Source: Akkermansiaceae bacterium UBA7890
GTDB lineage: Bacteria; Verrucomicrobiota; Verrucomicrobiia; Verrucomicrobiales; Akkermansiaceae
Direction of reading: 5' to 3'
NCBI GenBank assembly: GCA_002501065.1
Contig: DLRK01000148.1
Coordinates: forward strand, 1-7,757
Length of the DNA: 7,757 nucleotides
Shown here: positions 1 through 6,007 of the stretch, piece after piece
Layout of the letters: each line of letters starts with the position of its first letter
How positions within the stretch are numbered: the stretch's first letter is position 1
Made by a program: the position numbers and the translations under genes
Notes under the pieces: generated by a model
Seen by the model: only the letters and a program-made list of their open reading frames with translations
Told to the model about the DNA's origin: nothing
Database searches by the model: none

Positions 1-192
1 CACGGCGGTCCCGGAAATGTTCGACAACTCGATCCAGTCCGAATCATCACCATCCTCATCGGCAAGACCGCTGGTGTTGACCGCCATGAACTCGCTGAGG
101 ATGACCTCGCCTCCGCCTGCCAGCAACGAACAGGCACCCAAGCAGATGATTATGAATATGAGAGAGCTGGGAGGCGAGCTTTGGGAGCGCAT
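1..192 (-). CDS. Secreted lamin-tail-domain (LTD) protein, N-terminal part only
   Basis: This is the first 64 codons of a gene read leftwards and cut by the window edge. The protein begins MRSQSSPPSSLIFIIICLGA, a signal-peptide-like hydrophobic stretch, with a possible lipobox-like LGAC around residues 18-21. It then enters an LTD start: I-L-S-E-F-M-A-V-N near residues 31-39 and the acidic D-E-D-G-D-D-S-D-W-I-E near residues 45-55. The same motif pair opens the large CotH protein at 1878, so this is probably a paralogue, perhaps also a CotH protein, but nothing past the LTD start is visible. The ATG at 190-192 is chosen because AGGAAG (complement of 202-207) lies nine bases upstream and because the hydrophobic segment follows directly. 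It lies 85 bases downstream of the PEP-CTERM gene on the same strand, so co-transcription is plausible. LTDs are beta-sandwich modules common in exported multidomain proteins. The LTD and export calls are well supported; the full function is unknown. Confidence 0.82.
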   Translation of the reverse strand, partial: MRSQSSPPSSLIFIIICLGACSLLAGGGEVILSEFMAVNTSGLADEDGDDSDWIELSNISGTAV

Positions 193-201
193 CTTTGGGA
201 G

Positions 202-207
202 CTTCCT
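202..207 (-). promoter_or_regulatory. Shine-Dalgarno site for the left LTD gene
   Basis: On the minus strand the sequence AGGAAG lies nine bases ahead of the ATG at 190-192. It is one of few purine-rich ribosome sites in the window and decides the start of this gene. Confidence 0.5.
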
Positions 208-225
208 ACGAACCAGCTGCCTGCC

Positions 226-243
226 GAACCGCTTTCGCGGTTC
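226..243 (-). other. Hairpin with GAAA tetraloop between PEP-CTERM and LTD genes
   Basis: Read on the minus strand this is GAACCGC-GAAA-GCGGTTC, a perfect seven-pair stem closed by a GNRA-type GAAA loop. It lies in the gap between the two minus-strand genes, 33 bases ahead of the LTD start codon. No T-run follows on either strand, so it does not look like a standard intrinsic terminator. An RNA-processing or mRNA-stabilising stem, or a weak attenuator, would fit better. The role is inferred only. Confidence 0.5.
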
Positions 244-277
244 CGCCTCCAAGCAGAACGAAATATTCCGATTTCGG

Positions 278-970
278 CTACTTTCGGCGCCTGAGCACAA
301 GTGCGAGTCCGGCAAAACCAAGGAGGACGGCAGAGGAGGGCTCGGGAATCGCTGTGATCACAGAGCCAGACGCGCCGTTGAAGGGAGCGATCTGGATGTT
401 CACCCCATCGACGGCGGGCGCTCCATTGACAGTGATCTTGCCAAGGTGCTCGGCTGTAAAAGCAGCCGGTGTCTCTGCCCGGAAGGCCAAGGTTGATCCG
501 AATGTTAGATTGATTGTCGAAATGTTCACCGGGTTGCCGCCGCCCCCAAAGGTCGCCGAACTGGTACTGTCGATGTCAAGCGAGACAGCGTTCACGATAA
601 AGAACGGATTGAACTGGCTGCCATTGGTAAGGTTGATGTTCACCCCTGCACTGCCGGGCTGACCACCAGTGCCATCGTTTCCGCCTGCGACCAGTCCGAG
701 GGTCGAGTTATCCAGAGTCATCGCGAAACCGTTCCCGATCTGCACCCTCTGTTGCCCAGCCAGATTGGGGATCTCTATGGTTCCATTGGCAATCAACAGG
801 TCGTCAGCAACGCTGACATTGGCATCGACCGCACTGACCCCCGAACCACTGAAATCCCAGTTGCTGTCGTCGAAGGGATCCGTGCTTGTCGCTCCAGTCC
901 AGACAATGGCGGCTTGAGAAGAGCAAAGGAAAGCAGCGAAGGCAGTGAGGGTAGCAAGGGTGGATTTCAT
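278..970 (-). CDS. PEP-CTERM sorting-domain protein, exported
   Basis: This encodes a 230-residue exported protein. Residues 1-21 form a signal peptide (MKSTLATLTAFAAFLCSSQA). A low-complexity Gly/Asn/Thr/Ser-rich beta-type body follows, opening with A-I-V-W-T-G-A and D-D-S-N-W-D, which resembles the start of verrucomicrobial autotransporter-repeat or PEP-CTERM proteins. The last 23 residues are a textbook PEP-CTERM tail: I-P-E-P-S-S, a hydrophobic helix near 214-226, then R-R-R-K and the stop. In this family the tail is recognised at the inner membrane by an exosortase, which cleaves near the PEP motif so that the protein can be delivered to the surface or matrix; no exosortase gene is in the window. 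An upstream in-frame ATG at 989-991 adds seven residues (MAFYRIT). I prefer the ATG at 968-970 because it gives a compact signal peptide, though neither start has a good ribosome site. The specific ligand or role is unknown. Confidence 0.88.
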   Translation of the reverse strand: MKSTLATLTAFAAFLCSSQAAIVWTGATSTDPFDDSNWDFSGSGVSAVDANVSVADDLLIANGTIEIPNLAGQQRVQIGNGFAMTLDNSTLGLVAGGNDGTGGQPGSAGVNINLTNGSQFNPFFIVNAVSLDIDSTSSATFGGGGNPVNISTINLTFGSTLAFRAETPAAFTAEHLGKITVNGAPAVDGVNIQIAPFNGASGSVITAIPEPSSAVLLGFAGLALVLRRRK

Positions 971-1014
971 GGTGATTCGGTAGAATGCCATTCGGGGCGT
1001 GGCCCCGGCGCCAG

Positions 1015-1043
1015 AAAATAGATAGCGCCTAAGAACCTGCCAA
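1015..1043 (-). promoter_or_regulatory. Candidate sigma70-type promoter for the PEP-CTERM gene
   Basis: On the minus strand TTGGCA (complement of 1038-1043, five of six matches to TTGACA) is followed after exactly 17 bases by TATTTT (complement of 1015-1020, four of six matches to TATAAT). Transcription would start near 1008, giving a leader of about 38 bases to the preferred ATG at 970, or about 17 to the one at 991. It sits in the AT-richer stretch between the divergent gene groups. The match is by eye only. Confidence 0.4.
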
Positions 1044-1059
1044 GCCGTCTTTTGAGATA

Positions 1060-1293
1060 TTATTCGAAAGCGGTCTCGCCAGACCCGGCCGGTTCCCGTG
1101 GGGTGCTCTTGGAATTCGACGTTTCAGGAACCGATTTGCTCGCAGGGTTCCCTTTCCTCGTTAGATATTTACGGCTTTTGATCTTTAACGGTATCGACTG
1201 ATGCTCGATGCGTGACAGGAGCTCTGCCCATGACACCTGTCGCGAATCGACGCAGAACTGGACGATCTCCGGGGTTGTCCTCCGATCCCCCAT
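1060..1293 (-). CDS. Doubtful small ORF, Phd/YefM-antitoxin-like
   Basis: This is a 78-codon ORF starting at the ATG 1291-1293, which has a weak AGGG-type site seven bases upstream; an in-frame GTG at 1345-1347 would extend it to 95 codons. Residues S-W-A-E-L-L-S-R-I-E, then P-L-K-I, and L-T-R-K-G-N-P-A-S-K-S-V-P-E recall the plan of Phd/YefM antitoxins: a short helix with L-x-x-L-L-x-x-V-E, then a strand ending (I/L)-T-R-x-G-K-P-V-A-x-L-V-P. The usual hydrophobic residues are partly replaced, and the C-terminal part (Ser/Thr/Pro/Glu-rich) looks non-functional. No toxin-like gene is adjacent. It may be an orphan or decayed antitoxin, or chance. The assignment is weak and rests on pattern resemblance only. 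Confidence 0.25.
   Translation of the reverse strand: MGDRRTTPEIVQFCVDSRQVSWAELLSRIEHQSIPLKIKSRKYLTRKGNPASKSVPETSNSKSTPREPAGSGETAFE
1211..1244. repeat. Imperfect inverted repeat in the divergent region
   Basis: CGTGACAGG (1211-1219) and CCTGTCGCG (1236-1244) can pair over nine positions with one G-U, leaving a 16-base loop. It lies inside the doubtful antitoxin-like ORF and between the two divergent gene groups, where an operator or a short structured RNA could sit. There is no T-run after it. Function unknown. Confidence 0.3.
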
Positions 1294-1317
1294 GCTGCAC
1301 CCTGCTACCTTGATACC

Positions 1318-1323
1318 AGGAGG
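1318..1323 (+). promoter_or_regulatory. Strong Shine-Dalgarno site (AGGAGG)
   Basis: AGGAGG lies nine bases upstream of the ATG at 1333-1335. It is the best ribosome-binding site seen in the window, yet it serves an ORF of only six codons that ends in TGA at 1351-1353, in the same frame as the gene beginning at 1357. It therefore marks either a leader peptide or the original start of that gene. Confidence 0.6.
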
Positions 1324-1332
1324 CACGAAACA

Positions 1333-1353
1333 ATGCACCGATCCCACCGATGA
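1333..1353 (+). CDS. Six-codon leader-type ORF (MHRSHR, stop)
   Basis: The ORF reads ATG-CAC-CGA-TCC-CAC-CGA-TGA and is preceded by AGGAGG with a nine-base spacer. Its stop is separated from the ATG at 1357 by just three bases, and both ORFs share the same frame. Two readings fit. One is a short upstream ORF whose translation lets ribosomes re-initiate at 1357; its His/Arg-rich content is suggestive but too short to call attenuation. The other is that the downstream gene truly began at 1333 and a nonsense change now interrupts it. There is no direct evidence that it is translated. Confidence 0.35.
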   Translation: MHRSHR

Positions 1354-1356
1354 TCT

Positions 1357-1842
1357 ATGCGGGGGATGCGGAACCCCGGTGCCGCTTTCCCTGCCTTCAT
1401 CTATGTGGTAAGGCTAGAGCATCATGAAATCGCCCCTGCCCTTCTCGCGCCCCCTGCCTGTCCCATCCTCCCTGCCTTGGGCGATTCAGCTGAGATCCCG
1501 GAAACCGGATTGCGGACGGAAACCATTACTTTCAACGGCCAGACCTGCACCATTGAAGCGAACGCCAACCTCAGCGAGGCAGACCCCATGGCCATTACCA
1601 TCGGCGAACCAGAGGCCCGCTTCACGGAAGGCCGGATCCGCGCCCTGTCAGCGGATTACGCCATGGCACCGGATGCTGCTGGAGCCGTGCAAATACAGAT
1701 CTACTCCTTCGGGTTCAACGACCTCTTGACCTCCGCGCCCCGCGCCATGAATCTGCAATCCGTATCGGTAATCGATGGCAAGATCCGCCTGGAGTTGGCA
1801 TCTCTCGACGATACCGCCTTCTTCTGGTTCAGCCTACAGTAG
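1357..1842 (+). CDS. Unrecognised protein, possibly exported; 5' end questionable
   Basis: This is a 161-codon ORF ending in TAG, 35 bases ahead of the CotH-like gene and on the same strand. From about residue 45 (E-I-P-E-T-G onward) it reads as a convincing protein: alternating hydrophobic strands such as T-I-T-F-N-G-Q-T-C-T-I-E, Q-I-Q-I-Y-S-F-G-F-N-D-L-L and I-R-L-E-L-A-S, ending F-F-W-F-S-L-Q, with GC-rich third positions like its neighbour. I do not recognise the family. Residues 1-44 are less convincing: Pro/Ala/Leu-rich with H-H-E in the middle, not a clean signal peptide. A different frame offers an ATG at 1424 giving M-K-S-P-L-P-F, which would make a more natural secretion start if a one-base shift joined it to the body. 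The same frame also has a strong start at 1333 blocked by TGA at 1351. So the body looks real, but the gene may be a 5'-damaged remnant or begin elsewhere. Confidence 0.5.
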   Translation: MRGMRNPGAAFPAFIYVVRLEHHEIAPALLAPPACPILPALGDSAEIPETGLRTETITFNGQTCTIEANANLSEADPMAITIGEPEARFTEGRIRALSADYAMAPDAAGAVQIQIYSFGFNDLLTSAPRAMNLQSVSVIDGKIRLELASLDDTAFFWFSLQ

Positions 1843-1877
1843 TCCTCTCCCTGCTCCATTTTCACCTCCTCGCTCCC

Positions 1878-4800
1878 ATGTCATCCACCCCCCTCTTGCA
1901 CCTCCGAAAGGCCTCCACGGTTCTGCTGTCCCTGTTGTCTGCGGCCGCTCCGGTCCTCCTGGCCGGGCCACTGATTACCGAGTTCATGGCGGACAACGAA
2001 ACCACTCTCGAGGATGAGGATGGTGAGTTCTCCGACTGGATCGAAATACACAACCCGGATACCACGCCCGTCGACCTGGCCGGATGGGGGTTGACCGACA
2101 ACGCGGACAATCTCAGCAAATGGCCGTTTCCCTCGATGACCCTCCAACCGGGAGAATTTCTCGTCGTGTTCGCCTCCGGGAAAGACCGGAGCGTCCCGGG
2201 ATCAGAACTACACACCAACTTTCAGCTGAGCTCCGGGGGCGAGTATCTCGCTCTTGTGGAGCCAGATGGCGCCACCGTAACGCATCAATACGCTCCCGAG
2301 TTCCCCGGCCAGGATCCAGACCGCACCTATGGTCTGGCCTTCGACGGCGACCTGCAGCAGGGAGACCCGTTCTATTTCGACGAACCCACTCCCGGGAGCG
2401 CCAACTCAGACCCCTCCCCCGAAGGCAAAGTCGCGGACACCAAGTTCGCTCCGGATCGCGGTTTTTACAGCAGGCCGTTCCGGATCACGATTACGAGCGC
2501 AACGCCGGGTGCCTCCATTCGCTACACCACCGATGGATCTACGCCGACGGCAACCCGCGGCTCGCTTTATGTCGGTCCGATCTCGATCAGAGGCACCACC
2601 ACCTTGCGCGCTGTGGCATTCAAGCCTGGCCTGGACCCCACCAACGTCGACACCCAGACCTATCTCTTCGTCAACGACATCATCACGCAGACATCGTCCG
2701 CCCCTCCCGGGTGGCCGAGCAGTTCGGTCAACGGGCAGGTCTACCGATACGGGATGAATACCGGGGTGGTCAACAACTCCGATCCGGCGATTGGAGGCAT
2801 CCAGCAGGTTAAGGACGCGCTGCTCTCGATACCCACTCTCTCGATCGTCCTTGACCAGGAAAACCTGACCAGTTCCAGCACCGGAATCTACTCAAACCCG
2901 AACAGCAGTGGTTCCTCCTGGGAGCGAGAGGCCTCACTAGAACTCATCCACCCCCCGGGCTGGATCGACCCGGACGGAAATGCCGATGGATTCCAGACGG
3001 GATGCGGACTTCGCATTCGTGGGGGCTACTCCCGCCGGACGCAAAACCCCAAGCACTCCTTCCGGCTCTTTTTCCGCAGCGAATACGGGAACGGACGACT
3101 CAATTACAAACTGTTCGGAGACGAGGGTGCCGGGGAGTTTGACAAGATCGATCTGCGCGGACCGCAGAACTACTCGTGGGCGCAGGGTGGAACGAGTAGC
3201 AACAGCTTCATCCGCGACACGTGGTCGCGCGACCTGCAGGGCGAGATGGGGCATCCCTACAAGCGAGGCCGCTGGTATCACCTCTACCTCAACGGCATCT
3301 ACTGGGGAATGTGTGAGACCGACGAGCGCGCCGAAGCCAACTACGGCGAGATCTATTTCGGCGGTGACCAGCTCGACTATGACGTCGTGAAATCCTTCGG
3401 TGGTGTCACCGATGGCAACCGTGCCTCCTACCAGCGGCTGTGGGGAAAATGGCAGTCCGGGTTCTCGAGCAACGCCGCCTATTTCAACATCCAGGGCAGG
3501 AACTCCAATGGCAGCCTAAATCCGGCAATCGAGAAACTGGTGGATGTGGAAAACCTGATCGATTACATGATCATCACCTACTACACCGGCGACCGCGACG
3601 GGCCTGGATCACGCTACACCCAGCCGCGACCGAACAACTACTTCGGTGTCTATAACCGACTCACTCCCGACGGCTACAAGTTCTTCGAGCACGACAGCGA
3701 GCACTCACTCGGGACTGGAGAGAACAACATGGTGTCCCCCTTCACCCGCAGCTCCTCCCTCAACGATTTCAACCCCCACACCCTCCATGAGCGCCTGGCC
3801 AGCCAGAACCTCGAATACCGCATGACCTTCGCCGATCGTGTCGCCAGGTACTGCTACAATGACGGACTGCTCACCGACGAGGTCGGCATCGCGCGGGTCA
3901 ACCGACGCGCCGACTACATCGACCAGGCGATCTTCGCGCACTCGGCGCGCTGGGGCAACACCAGCCGCAGCCACGTCAGCTGGTTGAACGCCGTGCAGGG
4001 GGTGCGCAATTTCATCACCGGCCGGGTACCCACCATGATCGACCAGCTACGCTCGGTCGGCTGGTATCCGGATCTGGATCCTCCCGGTTACAGCCAGCAC
4101 GGCGGATCCATTGCCAGCACCCGGCAACTGCTGATCGAAGGCGGACCGGGCACCATCTACTACACGATCAACGGCGAGGACCCACGCCAACTGGGCGGTG
4201 CCATCACTCCTGGCGCGCAGGTGTTCCAAGGCAATACCACCACCGAGAACCTCGTCAGCACCGGTTCGACCTGGAAATATCTCGATAATGGCAGCAACCA
4301 GGGAACCGCCTGGCGCAACCCGGAATTCGACGACAGCTCCTGGCAGTCGGGTGCTGCGGAACTCGGCTACGGAGACGGCGGCGAGGCCACCACCCTTTCC
4401 TTTGGTCCCAATTCGGACGAGAAACACACAACCACCTATTTTCGCCATTCCTTCAACGCCGCCAACGTCGAAGACTACACCAAACTGACGCTCGGGCTGC
4501 GGCGTGATGACGGAGCGGTCATCTACCTGAACGGAAACGAGGTTGCCCGCTCGAACATGCCCGGTGGAACGATCACCTATCTGACCACTTCCGTGACTTT
4601 CGCGGGCGGCGCCGACGAGACGACCTACTTTCCGATCGACCTGCCGCCAACCGACCTCGTCAACGGGCAAAACACCCTCGCCGTCGAGATCCACCAGTAT
4701 AGTGGCACCTCCAGCGATATCAGCTTTGACCTGGAGCTGGGGGGCGTCAAGACCACCACCCCCAACCCGCTTTTCCTCACCACCGCGGGCGCCAACCTCG

Positions 4801-5801
4801 TGCGATCCCGGGTCAGGAATGGCGCCCAGTGGAGTGCCTTGACCGAAGCGACCTTCGTGGTCGACACCGATCCTGCCAGCGCCTCTACCCTCGCCATCGC
4901 CGAGATTCACTACCGACCTGCACCACCGAGTGCTGCCGAGATGGGTGCCGGCTTCAACGGGAGCAGCGACTTCGAATTCGTCGAGTTGCTCAACTTCGGC
5001 CCCCGCGGGATCGACCTCGGCGGCCTGGCCTTCACCACCGGCATCGGGTTCGACTTCGATGAGTCGTTGTCAGGACGAACCATCGCGCCCGGCGAACGCA
5101 TCCTGCTGGTAAACAATCTCGCCGCCTTCGAGATGCGCTACGGTATCGACCACCCGGTCGCCGGCGAGTTCTCCGGCGATCTCAACAACGACGGCGAACG
5201 ACTCATCATCACCGACTCCAACGGTGCGGTTGTCCTCGACCTGACCTACAACGACGCCAACTTGTGGCCTGTCAGCGCCGACGGCGACGGCTACTCCCTC
5301 GTCCTCATCAACCCGGATTCGGAGCCTGACCCCAATGACCCGGCCAACTGGCGGACCAGCACCGGTAGCGACGGCAACCCCGGCACCAGCGATACGCTCA
5401 GTTACCCTGTCTGGAAAATCGCCAATGGCATCACCGGGGACACCGACGACCCCGATCACGACGCCCTGACCCACTTCATGGAATACGCACTCGGCAGCGA
5501 CCCCTTCCAGCGCTCCCCCCAGTCCGCACCGGTGGCCGGAATCCGGCCACTCGATGTCGACGGGGCGGTCGATGATTACCTGACCATCGACATCCGCCGC
5601 CGCCTCGGAGCGGACGATGTCATCACCACGCCGCAATTCAGTGCCGACCTCCTCACCTGGCTGGGCGGAGCCGACAATCTTGTGCCGCTCAGCGTCATCA
5701 ATAACAACGACGGCACCGAAACCCTGACCTACCGTTCCGCCAATCCCGTCTCTGCCGAGGCGCGCCTCTTCGTCCGTGGACAGTTTTTGCTCATGCCATA
5801 G
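1878..5801 (+). CDS. Large secreted CotH-like protein with lamin-tail and CHB_HEX_C-type modules
   Basis: This is a 1307-residue exported protein. Residues 1-30 are a signal peptide. Residues 31-170 form an LTD (E-F-M-A-D-N, D-E-D-G-E-F-S-D-W-I-E). Residues 184-264 resemble a chitobiase/hexosaminidase C-terminal module (S-I-R-Y-T-T-D-G-S-T-P). Residues 318-700 are a CotH-type core: P-T-L-S-I-V-L near 319, G-L-R-I-R-G-G near 377 with P-K-H-S-F-R at 391-396, G-D-R-D-G at 571-575, N-N-Y-F-G-V-Y at 586-592 and F-E-H-D-S-E-H at 603-609. A second chitobiase-type module begins near 742, appears to be interrupted by a galactose-binding-like segment (784-957) and resumes to 997. A second LTD spans 1003-1165. 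The C-terminus has an Asp-rich D-T-D-D-P-D-H-D-A-L-T module near 1188. CotH proteins include secreted protein kinases (Bacillus subtilis CotH); kinase activity here is inference. The start is the only ATG giving a signal peptide, but the upstream bases are pyrimidine-rich with no Shine-Dalgarno site. It probably shares a transcript with the 1357 gene. Confidence 0.9.
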   Translation: MSSTPLLHLRKASTVLLSLLSAAAPVLLAGPLITEFMADNETTLEDEDGEFSDWIEIHNPDTTPVDLAGWGLTDNADNLSKWPFPSMTLQPGEFLVVFASGKDRSVPGSELHTNFQLSSGGEYLALVEPDGATVTHQYAPEFPGQDPDRTYGLAFDGDLQQGDPFYFDEPTPGSANSDPSPEGKVADTKFAPDRGFYSRPFRITITSATPGASIRYTTDGSTPTATRGSLYVGPISIRGTTTLRAVAFKPGLDPTNVDTQTYLFVNDIITQTSSAPPGWPSSSVNGQVYRYGMNTGVVNNSDPAIGGIQQVKDALLSIPTLSIVLDQENLTSSSTGIYSNPNSSGSSWEREASLELIHPPGWIDPDGNADGFQTGCGLRIRGGYSRRTQNPKHSFRLFFRSEYGNGRLNYKLFGDEGAGEFDKIDLRGPQNYSWAQGGTSSNSFIRDTWSRDLQGEMGHPYKRGRWYHLYLNGIYWGMCETDERAEANYGEIYFGGDQLDYDVVKSFGGVTDGNRASYQRLWGKWQSGFSSNAAYFNIQGRNSNGSLNPAIEKLVDVENLIDYMIITYYTGDRDGPGSRYTQPRPNNYFGVYNRLTPDGYKFFEHDSEHSLGTGENNMVSPFTRSSSLNDFNPHTLHERLASQNLEYRMTFADRVARYCYNDGLLTDEVGIARVNRRADYIDQAIFAHSARWGNTSRSHVSWLNAVQGVRNFITGRVPTMIDQLRSVGWYPDLDPPGYSQHGGSIASTRQLLIEGGPGTIYYTINGEDPRQLGGAITPGAQVFQGNTTTENLVSTGSTWKYLDNGSNQGTAWRNPEFDDSSWQSGAAELGYGDGGEATTLSFGPNSDEKHTTTYFRHSFNAANVEDYTKLTLGLRRDDGAVIYLNGNEVARSNMPGGTITYLTTSVTFAGGADETTYFPIDLPPTDLVNGQNTLAVEIHQYSGTSSDISFDLELGGVKTTTPNPLFLTTAGANLVRSRVRNGAQWSALTEATFVVDTDPASASTLAIAEIHYRPAPPSAAEMGAGFNGSSDFEFVELLNFGPRGIDLGGLAFTTGIGFDFDESLSGRTIAPGERILLVNNLAAFEMRYGIDHPVAGEFSGDLNNDGERLIITDSNGAVVLDLTYNDANLWPVSADGDGYSLVLINPDSEPDPNDPANWRTSTGSDGNPGTSDTLSYPVWKIANGITGDTDDPDHDALTHFMEYALGSDPFQRSPQSAPVAGIRPLDVDGAVDDYLTIDIRRRLGADDVITTPQFSADLLTWLGGADNLVPLSVINNNDGTETLTYRSANPVSAEARLFVRGQFLLMP

Positions 5802-6007
5802 ACCGCGATCGCGCATCCGGATTTTTCCGGACTCAGCGCCCCGGGTCATCGATGCCGGCTTCCTCCAGTCCAGCGTGGATTAGTCCCCCACCCCTCATCC
5901 TTTTCCCTGCACCCTGATACTAAGTTGGTGGGGGTGCCGCAAACCAAGGGACAAACCTTCTAATCGTCTCGCTGTCAGAAACAGGGAAGCCAGCGCGGCG
6001 TCATTCG
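5802..6007. other. Convergent intergenic region
   Basis: These 206 bases separate the 3' ends of the CotH-like and oxidoreductase genes. No coding region was seen. Besides the hairpin at 5816-5831 they hold a perfect ten-base palindrome CGCGATCGCG (5804-5813) and a six-base inverted repeat GCACCC/GGGTGC (5909-5914 and 5932-5937) with a 17-base loop. The latter could be a weak stem near the end of the oxidoreductase transcript, but it has no T-run. Confidence 0.5.
5816..5831 (+). terminator. Weak hairpin after the CotH-like gene
   Basis: TCCGGA-TTTT-TCCGGA begins 15 bases after the TAG stop. It forms a six-pair stem with a four-base loop, but no T-run follows it on the plus strand. It may help end the CotH transcript, or termination may be Rho-dependent. 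Confidence 0.35.

Noticed and set aside
1296..1312. Ten-base match CTGCACCCTG between 1295-1304 and the intergenic region near 5907-5916
   Set aside because: Too short and not extended on either side to be called a repeat.
1351..1353. The in-frame TGA read as selenocysteine or programmed readthrough
   Set aside because: No selenocysteine-type stem-loop was noticed downstream, and the following residues do not resemble a selenoprotein. A leader ORF or nonsense change is simpler.
4047..4910. Long open frame on the minus strand within the CotH-like gene
   Set aside because: It is antisense to a clearly coding region, Gly/Val-rich as expected from a GC-rich complement, and has no recognisable motif or ribosome site.
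1878..5801. Naming the large protein a spore-coat protein because of its CotH core
   Set aside because: CotH-type cores are widespread in non-sporulating bacteria; the LTD and chitobiase-type modules and the neighbourhood point to an exported envelope protein.
5804..5813. CGCGATCGCG palindrome, containing the HIP1 octamer GCGATCGC known from cyanobacteria
   Set aside because: Only one copy was noticed, and the gene content points to a PVC bacterium; probably chance in GC-rich DNA.
5070..5849. Minus-strand open frame of about 259 codons overlapping the end of the CotH-like gene
   Set aside because: Gly/Val/Asp repetition mirrors the complement of the plus-strand codons; no domain is seen and the plus-strand product has clear LTD and Asp-rich modules.
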